Part shown: positions 7,320 to 16,598 of the stretch, piece after piece
Position numbering within the stretch: position 1 is the stretch's first letter
How the letters are laid out: the number at the start of each line of letters is the position of its first letter
Assembly (NCBI GenBank): GCA_963821495.1
Contig: CAWGEA010000003.1
Coordinates: forward strand, 2,046,001 to 2,110,000
Source of the DNA: AC-32 sp963821495
Lineage (GTDB): Bacteria; Actinomycetota; Thermoleophilia; Gaiellales; Gaiellaceae
Direction of reading: 5' to 3'
Length of the DNA stretch: 64,000 nt
The notes under the pieces: generated by a model
Database searches by the model: none
What the model was told of the DNA's origin: nothing
Seen by the model: only the letters and a program-made list of their open reading frames with translations
Made by a program: the position numbers and the translations under genes

Positions 7320-9341
7320 TCAGTGGCGTGGCCCCCAGTCCGGCCATTGGTTGTCGCCGATCTTCGTCAGCCGCTTCTGTCGCGTGCCGTCGGCCTTCAT
7401 CACGTAGATGTCGCCCAAGCCCCGGTGCGCGCGGTCGCTTACGAAGGCAATGCGGGTGCCGTCTGGCGACCAGGCCGGCTTCGTGTTCTGGCGAACATGG
7501 CTCGTGAGTTGGCGTAGACCGCTGCCGTCGATACGAATGATGAAGATGTCCCTCTGCCATTCTCGAGCGACGGGGTGCTGTCGACTGAACGCGATCCACT
7601 TACCGTTGAACGACCAGGCGGGTTCTATGTCCGAGTCGTCTCGGGCGCGCGGTCGATCCGTGGGAGTGGTCAGCTGGCGCAGGTCGCTACCGTCGGTATC
7701 CATCAGCCAGATTGCCTCCGGAAACCTGCTGCGGAACGCGATCGTGCTGCCGTCCGGCGACCAGGCGGGACTATCTCCCTTGTCCGTCAGCAGGCGAAGG
7801 CCACTGCCGTCGATGTTCATCATCCAGATACCCGCCGTGGCAGGGCCACCCCATACATCGAAGGCAATCCGCTTCCCATCCGGCGACCAGGTCGGGTTGA
7901 GGTAGCAGTTGCGATCGTGCGTCAGTCGCCGCACATGGGTGCCGTCGGCGCGCATCAGGTATAGCTGGGGGCAGAGGCCCCCCGGCGTGCGCGCGGCGCC
8001 ATAGGCGATCCATTTGCCGGCCGAGGACCAGGCTGGGCTCCAGACGTTGTGCGCAGCTCCGACCCGCCGCCGATGCGTGCCGTCTGCCCGCATCAGATAC
8101 AGCTGCCGAGAACCATTCTTCACTGGGAAGCCCCCGAAGAGGATGTCGCCGTTTCTCTTCGGCGATGCAGCCCCGTGTGGGCTCGTGGCTACCTGAGCGC
8201 TGCTGGGCGCTGTCACCACCACAATCCGGCCGCGACCCTTCACGTTCTCTGCCCAGGCGATCCGCTTGCCCTCGATCGAGAGGCCGATCGGAGTCCCGCT
8301 CGCCTTCCAAACGAGCCTCGGCTTGCCGGAGCTGAGCAGATAGATGCTCCTCTCGACCCGGTAGACAATTCCGGCCTTGCCGATACTCAGCTGGGACGCC
8401 GTCGCCTTCGGAACAGCAGTCGTGTCTAGTAGAGCGCCGCCCTGAGTGGCGTAGCGGATCAGCACCTTCGTTCCGTCTGCTCGCTGAACGAGTACCGCGA
8501 GCTTGCGGAAGTCGAGCGCGATCGCTTTCACGCTCCCGACCGGAGTGACGCTGCTAACCAGGTGGACGGAGGGACGCGGCCCAAGCACGCGGAAGACCTC
8601 GACCGGGCCGTTAGCGGCGACTCGAGGGACGTTGTCGAACTGACTCAGCACGGGTGTCGCCGCCGGCACCACAGCGATTAGCCCTTGCGAGATCCGCATC
8701 GAGGACTGCGGGTCGTGGGCGGTGAACGCCAGCATGACGGGAGCGGGGATTCCTGAGACCATCGGGGCCTGGTACTGGCCCGTTACGAAGGTCACTCCGC
8801 CGACGGCGTCGAGCCTGTGGCAGCTGACCCCGCCAGCGTCGTCGCAGATCTCGTTGGTCTTGCCGTACACCAATGTCGGTCCATCGCCGGCCATGCCGCC
8901 GAGGAAGTCACCGCCGGTGGGACTCTGGGGCACACTGAAGAGGTCGATTCCCGTCGCCCGCGGGTCGAAGGGCGCCGCAGTCAGCAGTCCATTCTCGACT
9001 GAATTGCCACCGCCAGGGAACGTCGTCCACAACGCGCTCGAGCCGGCCAGGGCAAGGGTCGGGCTCCAGCGAATTCCGCTCACCGCTGGTCCGGCGCTGC
9101 CGAGCGTCGCGCCACTGCCAGTGGTGAGACTCCTGACTCGTAGCCGGTACGTCGATCCGATCCAGGCGATCGTCGTTTCGTCCTGTGCAAATGCTCGAAG
9201 CGGCGCCTGCTCGCTCACAACCGTACGGGGACTGGCCGGCTTCGCTTGACCGGCTGGTGCGCTCGTTGCGCCTGCGGAGAAACCGATCAGAAGCGCGAAG
9301 GCGGGCACAGCGAACAAGACCCATCTCACGAACCGTTTCAT
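7320..9341 (-). CDS. Secreted TolB-like beta-propeller protein (PD40/WD40-like repeats)
   Basis: 673 residues. An N-terminal signal peptide (RWVLFAVPAFALLIGFSAG) is followed by two propeller-like regions. The C-terminal half carries at least five PD40 repeats with W-SPDGxxIAF and LYLMRADGTHxRRLT units. Such repeats form the TolB-type propeller and bind partner proteins or cell-wall ligands; no enzyme domain is visible. ATG 9341 has GGAGGTG 7 nt upstream. It may act with the neighbouring secreted proteins, but no operon links them. Confidence 0.85.
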   Translation of the reverse strand: MKRFVRWVLFAVPAFALLIGFSAGATSAPAGQAKPASPRTVVSEQAPLRAFAQDETTIAWIGSTYRLRVRSLTTGSGATLGSAGPAVSGIRWSPTLALAGSSALWTTFPGGGNSVENGLLTAAPFDPRATGIDLFSVPQSPTGGDFLGGMAGDGPTLVYGKTNEICDDAGGVSCHRLDAVGGVTFVTGQYQAPMVSGIPAPVMLAFTAHDPQSSMRISQGLIAVVPAATPVLSQFDNVPRVAANGPVEVFRVLGPRPSVHLVSSVTPVGSVKAIALDFRKLAVLVQRADGTKVLIRYATQGGALLDTTAVPKATASQLSIGKAGIVYRVERSIYLLSSGKPRLVWKASGTPIGLSIEGKRIAWAENVKGRGRIVVVTAPSSAQVATSPHGAASPKRNGDILFGGFPVKNGSRQLYLMRADGTHRRRVGAAHNVWSPAWSSAGKWIAYGAARTPGGLCPQLYLMRADGTHVRRLTHDRNCYLNPTWSPDGKRIAFDVWGGPATAGIWMMNIDGSGLRLLTDKGDSPAWSPDGSTIAFRSRFPEAIWLMDTDGSDLRQLTTPTDRPRARDDSDIEPAWSFNGKWIAFSRQHPVAREWQRDIFIIRIDGSGLRQLTSHVRQNTKPAWSPDGTRIAFVSDRAHRGLGDIYVMKADGTRQKRLTKIGDNQWPDWGPRH

Positions 9342-9648
9342 CGCTTACACCTCCGAGCGGAATGCTCGTGGCCGCACATCCCTGCGGCATCGGGGGCGCT
9401 GCTGATCGAACCCGCCGAAAGTACGGAGCCCGAAGTCCTAACACTTAGACTCGACAAGCCGTCCCGGCCCCAGGGAGGAGTCACGTCGACCTCGCAGGGC
9501 CGCCGGTACGGGATCTTCCAGAAAGCTGAGATGCCCTGGCCGGTGGCCGGCTCTAATCGCTCGAGCCGCTCTCGGCTGCCGCCCCGACGCGCGGCTGCAG
9601 GCGGGTTGTCAGCGGCAGCGCTTCAGCGGCGCCTCCGCTGACGGAGAA

Positions 9649-9805
9649 CTAGCTCTCGAGCACGATCGTGACCGGCCCGTCGTTGACGAGCTCGACCGCA
9701 TGCGCGCTGCGAAGACGCCAGTCGACACTCGAACACCGAGCGACCGAAGCTCCGCGCAGAACGCGTCGTAGAGCGCCTCTGCCTCCTCGGGCGGCGGCGA
9801 CCCGG
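9649..9805 (-). pseudogene. Decayed 3' fragment of a second dtd gene
   Basis: Read on the minus strand, AEALYDAFCAELRSLGVR and STGVFAARM align with PLYEAF...GIFGARM of the intact dtd about 1 kb away. A one-base loss (ATGGCGCTCGAG becomes ATGCGGTCGAG) then shifts frame, and VELVNDGPVTIVLES continues to a TAG at 9651-9649. The first two thirds of the gene are absent. DNA downstream of both copies is also similar. It is a broken paralog, not a functional deacylase. Confidence 0.75.
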
Positions 9806-9905
9806 CGCCCCGCCGCGGCGAAGGGCATCGAGCTCGTGGCTTAGTCTCGCTGCGGAGTGCCCGATGTGGGATTCTTCTCTCGCGTTCCTCTGGAGGAGCG
9901 AAGCA

Positions 9906-10178
9906 ATGGGTGTGTTGGGCAAGCTGAGGAAAGTCGGCAACTACATGCGCAAGGGCTGGCACTCCACCAACCCCGACAGCTACTCCTACTACAGACGGGG
10001 GCGTGAGCAAGAGCGCAAGCAGGAAGAGCGCGGGCTCAAGGACGCCGACCGCTCTGCCGAGCTGGGGCGCGAGGAGGCACGGCGGGGGCGTGAGCACGCA
10101 GAGCGCTACGCGGCCGAGCGTGCCGCCGAAGAGCCCCACACGGAGGCGCCTCGGGACGACATGGGCAAGCCCGAATGA
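9906..10178 (+). CDS. Small highly charged hypothetical protein
   Basis: 90 residues: MGVLGKLRKVGNYMRKGWHS, then a long Glu/Arg-rich helix (EQERKQEERGLKDADRS). Function and family not recognised. GGAGGAG precedes the ATG at 9906 at good spacing; an upstream in-frame start at 9864 has no ribosome site. The stop overlaps the ATG of the next small gene as ATGA, so the pair is translationally coupled. Confidence 0.65.
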   Translation: MGVLGKLRKVGNYMRKGWHSTNPDSYSYYRRGREQERKQEERGLKDADRSAELGREEARRGREHAERYAAERAAEEPHTEAPRDDMGKPE

Positions 10179-10297
10179 TCCTGGCCATGATCGTCGCCGC
10201 GTCCACCGTCGCCATCGTCGCCATCTCTGCGGTGATCATCGTCGCCCTCATCGCCCTGATCTATCTCTTGCCCCGCGGAGGCCGACGGCGCCGGTAG
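10175..10297 (+). CDS. 40-residue single-span membrane peptide
   Basis: The product starts MILAMIVAASTVAIVAISAV and continues as one long hydrophobic helix, ending in the basic tail PRGGRRRR. The strong positive C-terminus predicts the tail in the cytoplasm. It overlaps the stop of the charged protein at 9906-10178 (ATGA), the best evidence that it is real. The two may form a membrane-anchored complex; function unknown. Confidence 0.6.
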   Translation: MILAMIVAASTVAIVAISAVIIVALIALIYLLPRGGRRRR

Positions 10298-10466
10298 GAC
10301 GGCGGCGCATCCCTCGCCGTAGTGCTCCGAATTCGCGTCGTGCGTCGCTTCACGTAGACCGTCGGAATCTATCCGCTACGGCGCCGCCCCTCGCTCTGTC
10401 TCATCAAGCCTTTCGGCTCGAGCCTGACGGGGCTGTCTCACGGCCCCGCTTCCATTCTGGGCGGCC

Positions 10467-10521
10467 CTACTGCGTCGGAGCTAGCTCGAACGCCAGCTGC
10501 CACAGGAGTTGCCGGCGTCAG
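10467..10521. repeat. Dispersed 54-bp repeat, copy B
   Basis: Starts CTACTGCGTCGGAGCTAGCT and ends GCGTCAG, the counterpart of copy A at 7114-7167. It abuts the dtd terminator hairpin. On the minus strand it could encode LAFELAPTQ and a stop, but no complete gene surrounds it. Confidence 0.7.
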
Positions 10522-10536
10522 CGCCCCAAGGGCGCC
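10521..10536 (-). terminator. Hairpin downstream of dtd
   Basis: GCGCCC (10521-10526) and GGGCGC (10530-10535) pair across a 3-nt loop, 22 bp beyond the dtd stop. There is no T tract. Confidence 0.4.
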
Positions 10537-10557
10537 TCCGCAGTGTCCGGCGAGCGG

Positions 10558-11001
10558 CTACAGCTCGAGCACGATCGTGACCGGGCCGTCGTTGACCAGC
10601 TCGAGCGCCATTCGCGCGCCGAAGATGCCGGTCTCGACGTGGACGCCCTGCTCGCGTAGCGCCTCGTAGAAGGCCTCGTACAGCGGCTCGGCCTGTTCTC
10701 TGGCCGCCGCCTGGGAGAAGTCCGGCCTGGTTCCCTTCTGGCGTGTGGTGTCGCCGAGAAGCGTGAACTGCGAGACGACAAGCGCCTCGCCGCCGATGTC
10801 CAGGAGCGAGCGGTCGAAGCGCCCCGCCTCGTGCTCGAAGACCCGCAGCCGTGCGACCTTGCCGGCCAGGCGAGCGGCCGACTCGGGCCCGTCCGACCGC
10901 GCCACGCCGAGCAACACGCAGAGGCCGCGCCCGATCTCCCCGACGACCTCGTCCTCCACGCGCACGGAGGCGCGGGTCACCCGTTGCAGCACGGCCTTCA
11001 T
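10558..11001 (-). CDS. dtd: D-aminoacyl-tRNA deacylase
   Basis: 147 residues, full length for the family. DTD hydrolyses D-amino acids and glycine mischarged on tRNA. The active-site motif SQFTLLGDT, then KGTRPDF, and the C-terminal VNDGPVTIVLEL with the Gly-cisPro element are all present. It starts MKAVLQRVTRASVRV, the canonical N-terminus. It is divergent from the PilB/GspE gene with only 30 bp between starts. A decayed second copy lies at 9649-9805. Confidence 0.93.
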   Translation of the reverse strand: MKAVLQRVTRASVRVEDEVVGEIGRGLCVLLGVARSDGPESAARLAGKVARLRVFEHEAGRFDRSLLDIGGEALVVSQFTLLGDTTRQKGTRPDFSQAAAREQAEPLYEAFYEALREQGVHVETGIFGARMALELVNDGPVTIVLEL

Positions 11002-11031
11002 CTCTCGGTCGCAAATGACGATACAAGCGAG

Positions 11032-12726
11032 GTGGAAGCGGCCCACCTCCCCTGGCAACACCTCGGCTCGCTGCTGATCAACCGCGGCCTCCTGTCCGTG
11101 GAGCAGGTCAAGCGCGCCTTCGAGGAGCAGCAGCTGACCGGCAAGCGGCTCGGGGAGATCGTCGTCGGGCATGGCTGGGTGAGCCCGCAGGACCTCGCGA
11201 AGACCCTGGCCGAGCAGAACGGGCTCGAGTACGTCGACCTAGCCGAGACGGACCTCGACCTCGAGGCCGCGCTGCTCCTCCCGCGCGAGCTGGCGACGCG
11301 CTACGAGGCCGTGCCGGTGCGCTTCCTCGGCGACGATCTGCTGCTGGTGGCCGTCGCCGACCCGACCGACGTCGGCCGCGCCGACGACCTGCGACTCGCA
11401 CTCGGCCACAACGTGCGCATCGCGGTCGCCGAGCCTGCCGACCTCGAGCGCACGATCAAGCGGCTCTACCGGACGCAGATCGAGGTGGTCGAGACGGATC
11501 CCGGTGCGGATGCCGAGCTCGCCTTCGACCCGATCGCGCAGCGCGAGGACATCGCCGAGGCGACCGACGACACGCCCGCGGTCAAGCTCGTCCACGCAAC
11601 GCTCGCGCAGGCGATCGAGGACGGCGCCTCGGACATCCACTTCGAGCCGCAGGAGGAGGACATGATCGTCCGAGCGCGCATCGACGGCGTCACCCGGCCG
11701 GTCGCGCAGATCCCGAAGCAGATGCAGCTCGGTGTGATCAGCCGCCTGAAGATCATGGGCAACCTCGACATCGCGGAGCGCCGCGCGCCGCAGGACGGGC
11801 GCATCTCGATCCGTTTCCACGGCAACCCGCTCGACCTCCGCATCGCCGTGATGCCGACCACCCACGGCGAGCAGGTCGTGCTCCGGATCATGCACCGCGC
11901 CGTCTCGAAGCCCGACCTCGGCGAGCTCGGCATGACGGCCGCCGCGCGCGAGCACTTCGAGAAGGCGATCCGCCAGCCCTACGGCGCAGTCGTCGTCTGC
12001 GGCCCGACCGGCAGCGGCAAGACGACCACGCTCTACACCGCGCTGCACCTGCTCAACGACCCGGGCCACGTGATCATGACCATCGAGGACCCCGTCGAGT
12101 ACCAGATCCGCGGGATCAACCAGATCGAGATCTCGCCCAAGAGCGGGCTCACGTTCGCGCGCGGGCTGCGCACGATCCTGCGCTCCGACCCCGACGTGCT
12201 GCTCGTCGGCGAGATCCGCGACGAGGAGACGGCGCGGATCGCGATGCAGGCGGGCATGACGGGACACCTCGTGCTGACCACCGTCCACGCCCACAACGCG
12301 GCCAGCGCGGTCGAGCGGCTGAAGGACATGGGCGTCGAGCCGGGCCTGCTCGCGAGCGCGGTCAACTGCATCGTCGCCCAACGGCTCGCGCGGAGGCTCT
12401 GCATCGACTGCCGCGAGGCCTACTGGCCCAGCGACGAGGAGCTCGAGCTGATGGGCCTGACCGAGCAGAAGGGCCACGTCTACCTCCACCACTCGAAGGG
12501 CTGCGGGCGCTGCCGCGACACCGGCTACAGCGGCCGTGTCGCGCTCTACGAGGTGTTGCCCGTGAGCGGGGAGATCCGCCGGCTCGTCGGCGCCTCGACG
12601 GACGAGATCTTCGAGGCCGCGGTGCGCGGCGGGATGACGACCCTGCGCCAGGACGGCCTGCGGCTCTGCCTCGAGGGCGTCTCCTCGCTCGCCGAGATCC
12701 GCCGCGTCACCGGCGACCGCGTCTAG
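11032..12726 (+). CDS. GspE/PilB family secretion/pilus assembly ATPase
   Basis: 564 residues. An N-terminal MshEN-type domain (LLINRGLLSVEQVKRAFEEQ) is followed by the N2 domain and the hexameric ATPase: Walker A GPTGSGKT (about 324), Asp box IEDPVEY, Walker B LLVGEIRDEET and a His box HAHNAASAVERL. A four-cysteine zinc motif (CIDC about 457, CGRC about 492) marks the PilB/GspE branch. It powers type IV pilus or type II-like assembly at the inner face of the membrane. No other pilus gene is in the window. GTG 11032 follows TACAAG closely, so it may be leaderless. Confidence 0.9.
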   Translation: MEAAHLPWQHLGSLLINRGLLSVEQVKRAFEEQQLTGKRLGEIVVGHGWVSPQDLAKTLAEQNGLEYVDLAETDLDLEAALLLPRELATRYEAVPVRFLGDDLLLVAVADPTDVGRADDLRLALGHNVRIAVAEPADLERTIKRLYRTQIEVVETDPGADAELAFDPIAQREDIAEATDDTPAVKLVHATLAQAIEDGASDIHFEPQEEDMIVRARIDGVTRPVAQIPKQMQLGVISRLKIMGNLDIAERRAPQDGRISIRFHGNPLDLRIAVMPTTHGEQVVLRIMHRAVSKPDLGELGMTAAAREHFEKAIRQPYGAVVVCGPTGSGKTTTLYTALHLLNDPGHVIMTIEDPVEYQIRGINQIEISPKSGLTFARGLRTILRSDPDVLLVGEIRDEETARIAMQAGMTGHLVLTTVHAHNAASAVERLKDMGVEPGLLASAVNCIVAQRLARRLCIDCREAYWPSDEELELMGLTEQKGHVYLHHSKGCGRCRDTGYSGRVALYEVLPVSGEIRRLVGASTDEIFEAAVRGGMTTLRQDGLRLCLEGVSSLAEIRRVTGDRV

Positions 12727-12767
12727 CACAGGCGAAGCCCGTTCGGCCTCCCCGGCGGCCGTTCCAG

Positions 12768-13118
12768 CTAGTCGAGGTCGCGGATGCGCGACTCGTAGTC
12801 GGCCTGGCCGGGCCTGAGCGAGCTCGCGAGCTTGTAGTGGCCGTTCGCCTCTGCCTGACGGCCCTGCTTCTCCAGGCAGCGGCCGAGCGCGTAATGCGCA
12901 TAGTCATCCACGGGCGCGAGCTCCAGCATCTTGCGGAACTCGGAGGCCGCCTCCTCGTAGCGATGGATGCGGAAGTACGCGATCCCGAGTGCCTCGCGGA
13001 TCGACGCCTTCTCGGGCTCGCGCCGCTTCGCCTTCTCGAGCGCGACCGTCGCCTGGGCGGCCCGGCCCTTCTTCAGGTGGGTGCGGCCCTGCTGGAAGAG
13101 GTCGAAAGTCTCGCTCAT
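12768..13118 (-). CDS. TPR-repeat protein
   Basis: 116 residues, nearly all tetratricopeptide repeats: FDLFQQGRTHLKKGRAAQA, then ALGIAYFRIHRYEEAASEF and AHYALGRCLEKQGRQAEA. There are about three TPR units and no signal peptide, so it is a cytoplasmic scaffold. It sits between the pilus ATPase and the transglutaminase operon, with its own GAGAG ribosome site. Partner unknown. Confidence 0.82.
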   Translation of the reverse strand: MSETFDLFQQGRTHLKKGRAAQATVALEKAKRREPEKASIREALGIAYFRIHRYEEAASEFRKMLELAPVDDYAHYALGRCLEKQGRQAEANGHYKLASSLRPGQADYESRIRDLD

Positions 13119-13162
13119 CGCTCTCGCCTAAGTGAAGCGAATCTGCCCCCGGCGGGCGAGAG

Positions 13163-15418
13163 CTAGGCCAGACCGAGGGAGCGCAGCGAGAGCAGCCCGC
13201 GCAGCCGCTCGCCGCGGGTCAGCTCGCGCCGGAGGCCCCGCCGGACGGCGCGCAGGTCTCGCCGCATCGCGTGCGCAGCCTCGCGCGCCCCGCGACCCGG
13301 GCCGAACCGGGCGGCGGTGGCGTGAAGGCCGAAGGCGCGTGCCTCGACGCGGTACTCCTCCTCGACGAGCTCGGCCAGCTCGCGCAGCGTCGCGCTCGCG
13401 GGCACGTCGAGGCCCTGGTCGAGCAGGAAGCCCCGCAGCTCCTTGCGGCACCCCGCCGCCAGCCGCCGCGGGTCGCGGGTCATGAAGCGCGAGCCGCGCA
13501 GCACGAGCTTCGCCGCGGCGAGGGCGGCGAGCGCCGCGGCCACGCCGAAGAGCAGCAGGCGCAGGATCCCCCAGTCGCGGTGCCGCTGCCCCGAGCTCGA
13601 GCCGAACGTCTGCGTCGCGCCGAGCTCCGGAACGTCCGGTGAGGTTCGCGGCTTACCGCCGAAGCCGAGCTTGGACGCGACCGAGCCGAACTTCCGCACG
13701 CCGAAGCTTCCGGCGAGCACAGCCGCGGTCGCGCCGATGTCGAACCGCGGCGAGGACGCCGAGTACTGGCCCGGGAGGCCGCCGCGGCCGGGCGTCGGGT
13801 CGAACGGCAGCCAGCCCCAGCCGCGGAACCAGACCTCGACCCACATGTGCGCGTCGCGGTCGGAGACGACCCACTCGCGGCGTTTGGCGTCGTAGCGGCC
13901 GCTCGCGAACCCGACGGCAACCCGTGACGGGATCCCGAGGTAACGCAGCATCAGCGCCATCGCGCCCGCGAAGTGCTGGCAGTAGCCGCGGTGAGTCCGA
14001 GCGACGAAGTCCTCGAGCGCCGGCACCCCGGCGGGCGGGCGCGGCGGGTGCTGGTCGTAGACGAAGCCGCCGCCGAAACGGAACCACTGCTCGAGCGCGA
14101 CCGCCGCCGCGTACGGGCTGCGCGCGCCGCCCGCGACCTGCTCGGCGAGCCTGTAGAGCGTCGAGAAGGGCCGGAGCTGATAGGCGCGCGCGAACCCTGT
14201 GAAGAGGTAGCCGACCCGCTCGACCCGGCGCGGCCGCCCGAAGAGCGGCGGGTAGACGCGCGGCTGGACCTCGCGGTACTTGTCCTGCGTGACGATCGGC
14301 CCGGAGTAGATCGGCTTCGAGCGCGCCAGCTGTGCGGGGGTCGGCGCGGCCGCGTAGCTCCACACGTCGTAGGTCTCCCCGCGCGAGACCGGGTGGGCCG
14401 AGTAGGCGACCCCACTCGAGTCGTACTGAACCGGGCCCACGCTTGCGCCCGGCCGATACCGGACAGGCACGCTCCCACCCGGAAGCCGATTGTCGCGCAG
14501 TGCCTCGATCGTGACCCCCTGGCGCTCCCAGCGGTCCGTGCGCAGCTCGCGCGGCGGGATCAGCCCGTCCTCGCCGATCGGCGACGGGTCCCCGAACTCG
14601 GGCGAGAGCTCCTCGAACCAGATGCCGTCCTCGACCGTGTTCAGGACCGACGAGCGCCAGTAGTGCGGCTGCGGGCCGGCCTTCACGCGGAAGACCGTTG
14701 TGGGCTTCCCGCGGAAGTCGAGCGGGCGGTAGCTCGAGTCCCAGACGTACGAGACGTCCACGGGCTTCGCGGCCCTGGTGTACAGATCCCAGTGCTGCCA
14801 GTCGAGGAACGCGCGCTTCGCCAGCGCCGGCGAGCCGGCGGCGAAAAGAGCGCCGACGAGGACCACCGTGCCCGCGGCGGCCGCGGCGCCGAGACCTCGG
14901 ATCGGCCCCCGGCGCAGGAGCGTCGTCGCTCCGAGGACGGCCACGAGCAGCAGTCCGCCGCGCAGCAGGTCGTGCCCGGGCAGGAGCGTTCCCGGCCAGC
15001 CGACGCCGACGACGAGCGCCAGGGCCGCGGGGCCCGGCCGGCGCGCGACTGCGGCCAGCCCGACGGCCAGCGTGAAGGCGAAGACGGCGAGCAGCAGCAC
15101 GCCGTGCATGTGCGGGTGGGTCGCGGGCGAGAACGGGATCTGGACGTCGTAGAACGCGAGAAAGCCGTCGCCGAAGCGCGCAGCGACCTGCCCGGGCACC
15201 TTCCAGCTCGGCCCGAGGTCGAACGCGATCGCGCCGGCGACGAGGAGCGCGAGGACGGCCGCGGTGGCACGCAGCCGCCGGTCGCGGACGAGCAGCGGGG
15301 CCAGCGCGAGCAGGATGACGAGCGTCGCCTGGCCCGCGTCCCTTCCGTCCTCCATCCGCAGCCAGCTCCAGGCGAGGAGCGGCGCCGACAGGGCCAGGAT
15401 CGGCAGCGCCCTACCCAT
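13163..15418 (-). CDS. Membrane-anchored transglutaminase-like protease/peptidase (TgpA-like)
   Basis: 751 residues. The N-terminal about 210 residues hold five to six membrane spans, followed by a periplasmic transglutaminase-like domain with the catalytic triad visible: Cys in HRGYCQHFAG (about 479), His in DRDAHMWVE (about 522) and Asp in FDPTPG (about 539). A further span (LLLFGVAAALAALAAA) precedes a basic C-terminal tail. The start overlaps the DUF58 stop by 8 bp. The moxR-DUF58-transglutaminase set is conserved in actinobacteria and probably acts in envelope protein maturation. Confidence 0.88.
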   Translation of the reverse strand: MGRALPILALSAPLLAWSWLRMEDGRDAGQATLVILLALAPLLVRDRRLRATAAVLALLVAGAIAFDLGPSWKVPGQVAARFGDGFLAFYDVQIPFSPATHPHMHGVLLLAVFAFTLAVGLAAVARRPGPAALALVVGVGWPGTLLPGHDLLRGGLLLVAVLGATTLLRRGPIRGLGAAAAAGTVVLVGALFAAGSPALAKRAFLDWQHWDLYTRAAKPVDVSYVWDSSYRPLDFRGKPTTVFRVKAGPQPHYWRSSVLNTVEDGIWFEELSPEFGDPSPIGEDGLIPPRELRTDRWERQGVTIEALRDNRLPGGSVPVRYRPGASVGPVQYDSSGVAYSAHPVSRGETYDVWSYAAAPTPAQLARSKPIYSGPIVTQDKYREVQPRVYPPLFGRPRRVERVGYLFTGFARAYQLRPFSTLYRLAEQVAGGARSPYAAAVALEQWFRFGGGFVYDQHPPRPPAGVPALEDFVARTHRGYCQHFAGAMALMLRYLGIPSRVAVGFASGRYDAKRREWVVSDRDAHMWVEVWFRGWGWLPFDPTPGRGGLPGQYSASSPRFDIGATAAVLAGSFGVRKFGSVASKLGFGGKPRTSPDVPELGATQTFGSSSGQRHRDWGILRLLLFGVAAALAALAAAKLVLRGSRFMTRDPRRLAAGCRKELRGFLLDQGLDVPASATLRELAELVEEEYRVEARAFGLHATAARFGPGRGAREAAHAMRRDLRAVRRGLRRELTRGERLRGLLSLRSLGLA

Positions 15419-16598
15419 GCGCAGCCGCCGGCACCCGGGCCTCTCCGAGCCGCTCGGCGAGGTCGTCGCCGGCGCGCACGACCGCGACCGCGACGCCCGC
15501 GGCCTGCAGCCGCAGCAGCTCCGGCCACGGCTTCGCCTCGGCTCCCGCGAAGCTGGCCGGGTCGACGAGCACGACCGAGACATGACCGCTGCCGAGGGCC
15601 CGGCCGACGAGCCGCTCGACCAGGCGCGGCGGGAGCGACGAGGCGACGACCGCGAGCTCGAGCGCCCGGCCGACCGAGCTGCCCTCGTCCGCGAGCAGCG
15701 CGGCGAGCGGCGGGCCGGGCTCCGGCTCGGCGGCGGCGAGCAGGTCGAGCGCCGCGCGCCAGTCTCCTTCCGGCGAGCGGATCCCACGCTGCTCGCGCTG
15801 GGCGCCGTTGATCACCAGCAGCGCGCGCCTCCCGCGCCGCACGTGCGCGAGCACCAGCGAGCCCGCCGCACGCACCTGCACGTCGAAGCTTTCGCCGACG
15901 ACGGCCTGCGGATCGGCGTCGAGCAGCACCGCGACCTCGTCGCGCGGCGAGTCCTCGAGCTCCTTGACCATCAGTTGCGCGCGCCGCGCCGTCGAGCGCC
16001 AGTGCACCTTGCGCAGCGAGTCGCCGTGCTCGTACTCGCGCACGCTGTGCAGGTCGAAGCCCGAGGGCCGGCGGAGCAGCCGCCGCCCATCGTGGGAGCG
16101 CACCCCCGCGTCCGAGAAGAGCCGGTCGAGCTCGACGAGCCGCGGGTAGACGAGCAGCGCGCCGGGCGCATCGAGCCGCTGCTCGACCCGCTCCAGGCCG
16201 AACGGATCCTCGATCACAGCGACCGTCTCCTCGAACTCGTACCGGCCTCGCGGCACGCCTCGGAGGACGTACCGCGCCCGCCCGTTCGAGCCCAGGGTCA
16301 GCGCGCGCTCGCCCATCCGCCCCACCCGCTCGCGCAGGGTCCAGCGCGCGGGCACGAGGTGCTGCTCGGAGACGAGCTCGACCCGCACCTCGACATCGTC
16401 GCCCTCCAGCCGCTCGCCGGCCGGCAGCCTGCGCCGCAGCTGCAGCGGCCGATTGGCGACGGCCGTCCAGAGCCACGCGAGCAAAACCGCCAACGGCAGG
16501 CCGAGCGCGACCGGGTAGAGGACCTTCGAGCCGAACGCCCAGGCGCCGAGGTAGGTCGCGCCGCCGAGCACCAGCGCGAGCCGACCTCGTCCGGTCAT
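15411..16598 (-). CDS. DUF58 domain protein
   Basis: 395 residues. Two N-terminal membrane segments (LALVLGGATYLGAWAFG and PVALGLPLAVLLAWLW) are followed by a beta-rich region and the DUF58 signature FDLHSVREYEHGDSLRKVHW at about residues 175-195, then a vWA-like C-terminus (EVAVLLDADP). The family is the usual partner of MoxR AAA ATPases. It overlaps both moxR (4 bp) and the transglutaminase gene (8 bp), a tightly coupled operon. Confidence 0.88.
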   Translation of the reverse strand: MTGRGRLALVLGGATYLGAWAFGSKVLYPVALGLPLAVLLAWLWTAVANRPLQLRRRLPAGERLEGDDVEVRVELVSEQHLVPARWTLRERVGRMGERALTLGSNGRARYVLRGVPRGRYEFEETVAVIEDPFGLERVEQRLDAPGALLVYPRLVELDRLFSDAGVRSHDGRRLLRRPSGFDLHSVREYEHGDSLRKVHWRSTARRAQLMVKELEDSPRDEVAVLLDADPQAVVGESFDVQVRAAGSLVLAHVRRGRRALLVINGAQREQRGIRSPEGDWRAALDLLAAAEPEPGPPLAALLADEGSSVGRALELAVVASSLPPRLVERLVGRALGSGHVSVVLVDPASFAGAEAKPWPELLRLQAAGVAVAVVRAGDDLAERLGEARVPAAAHG

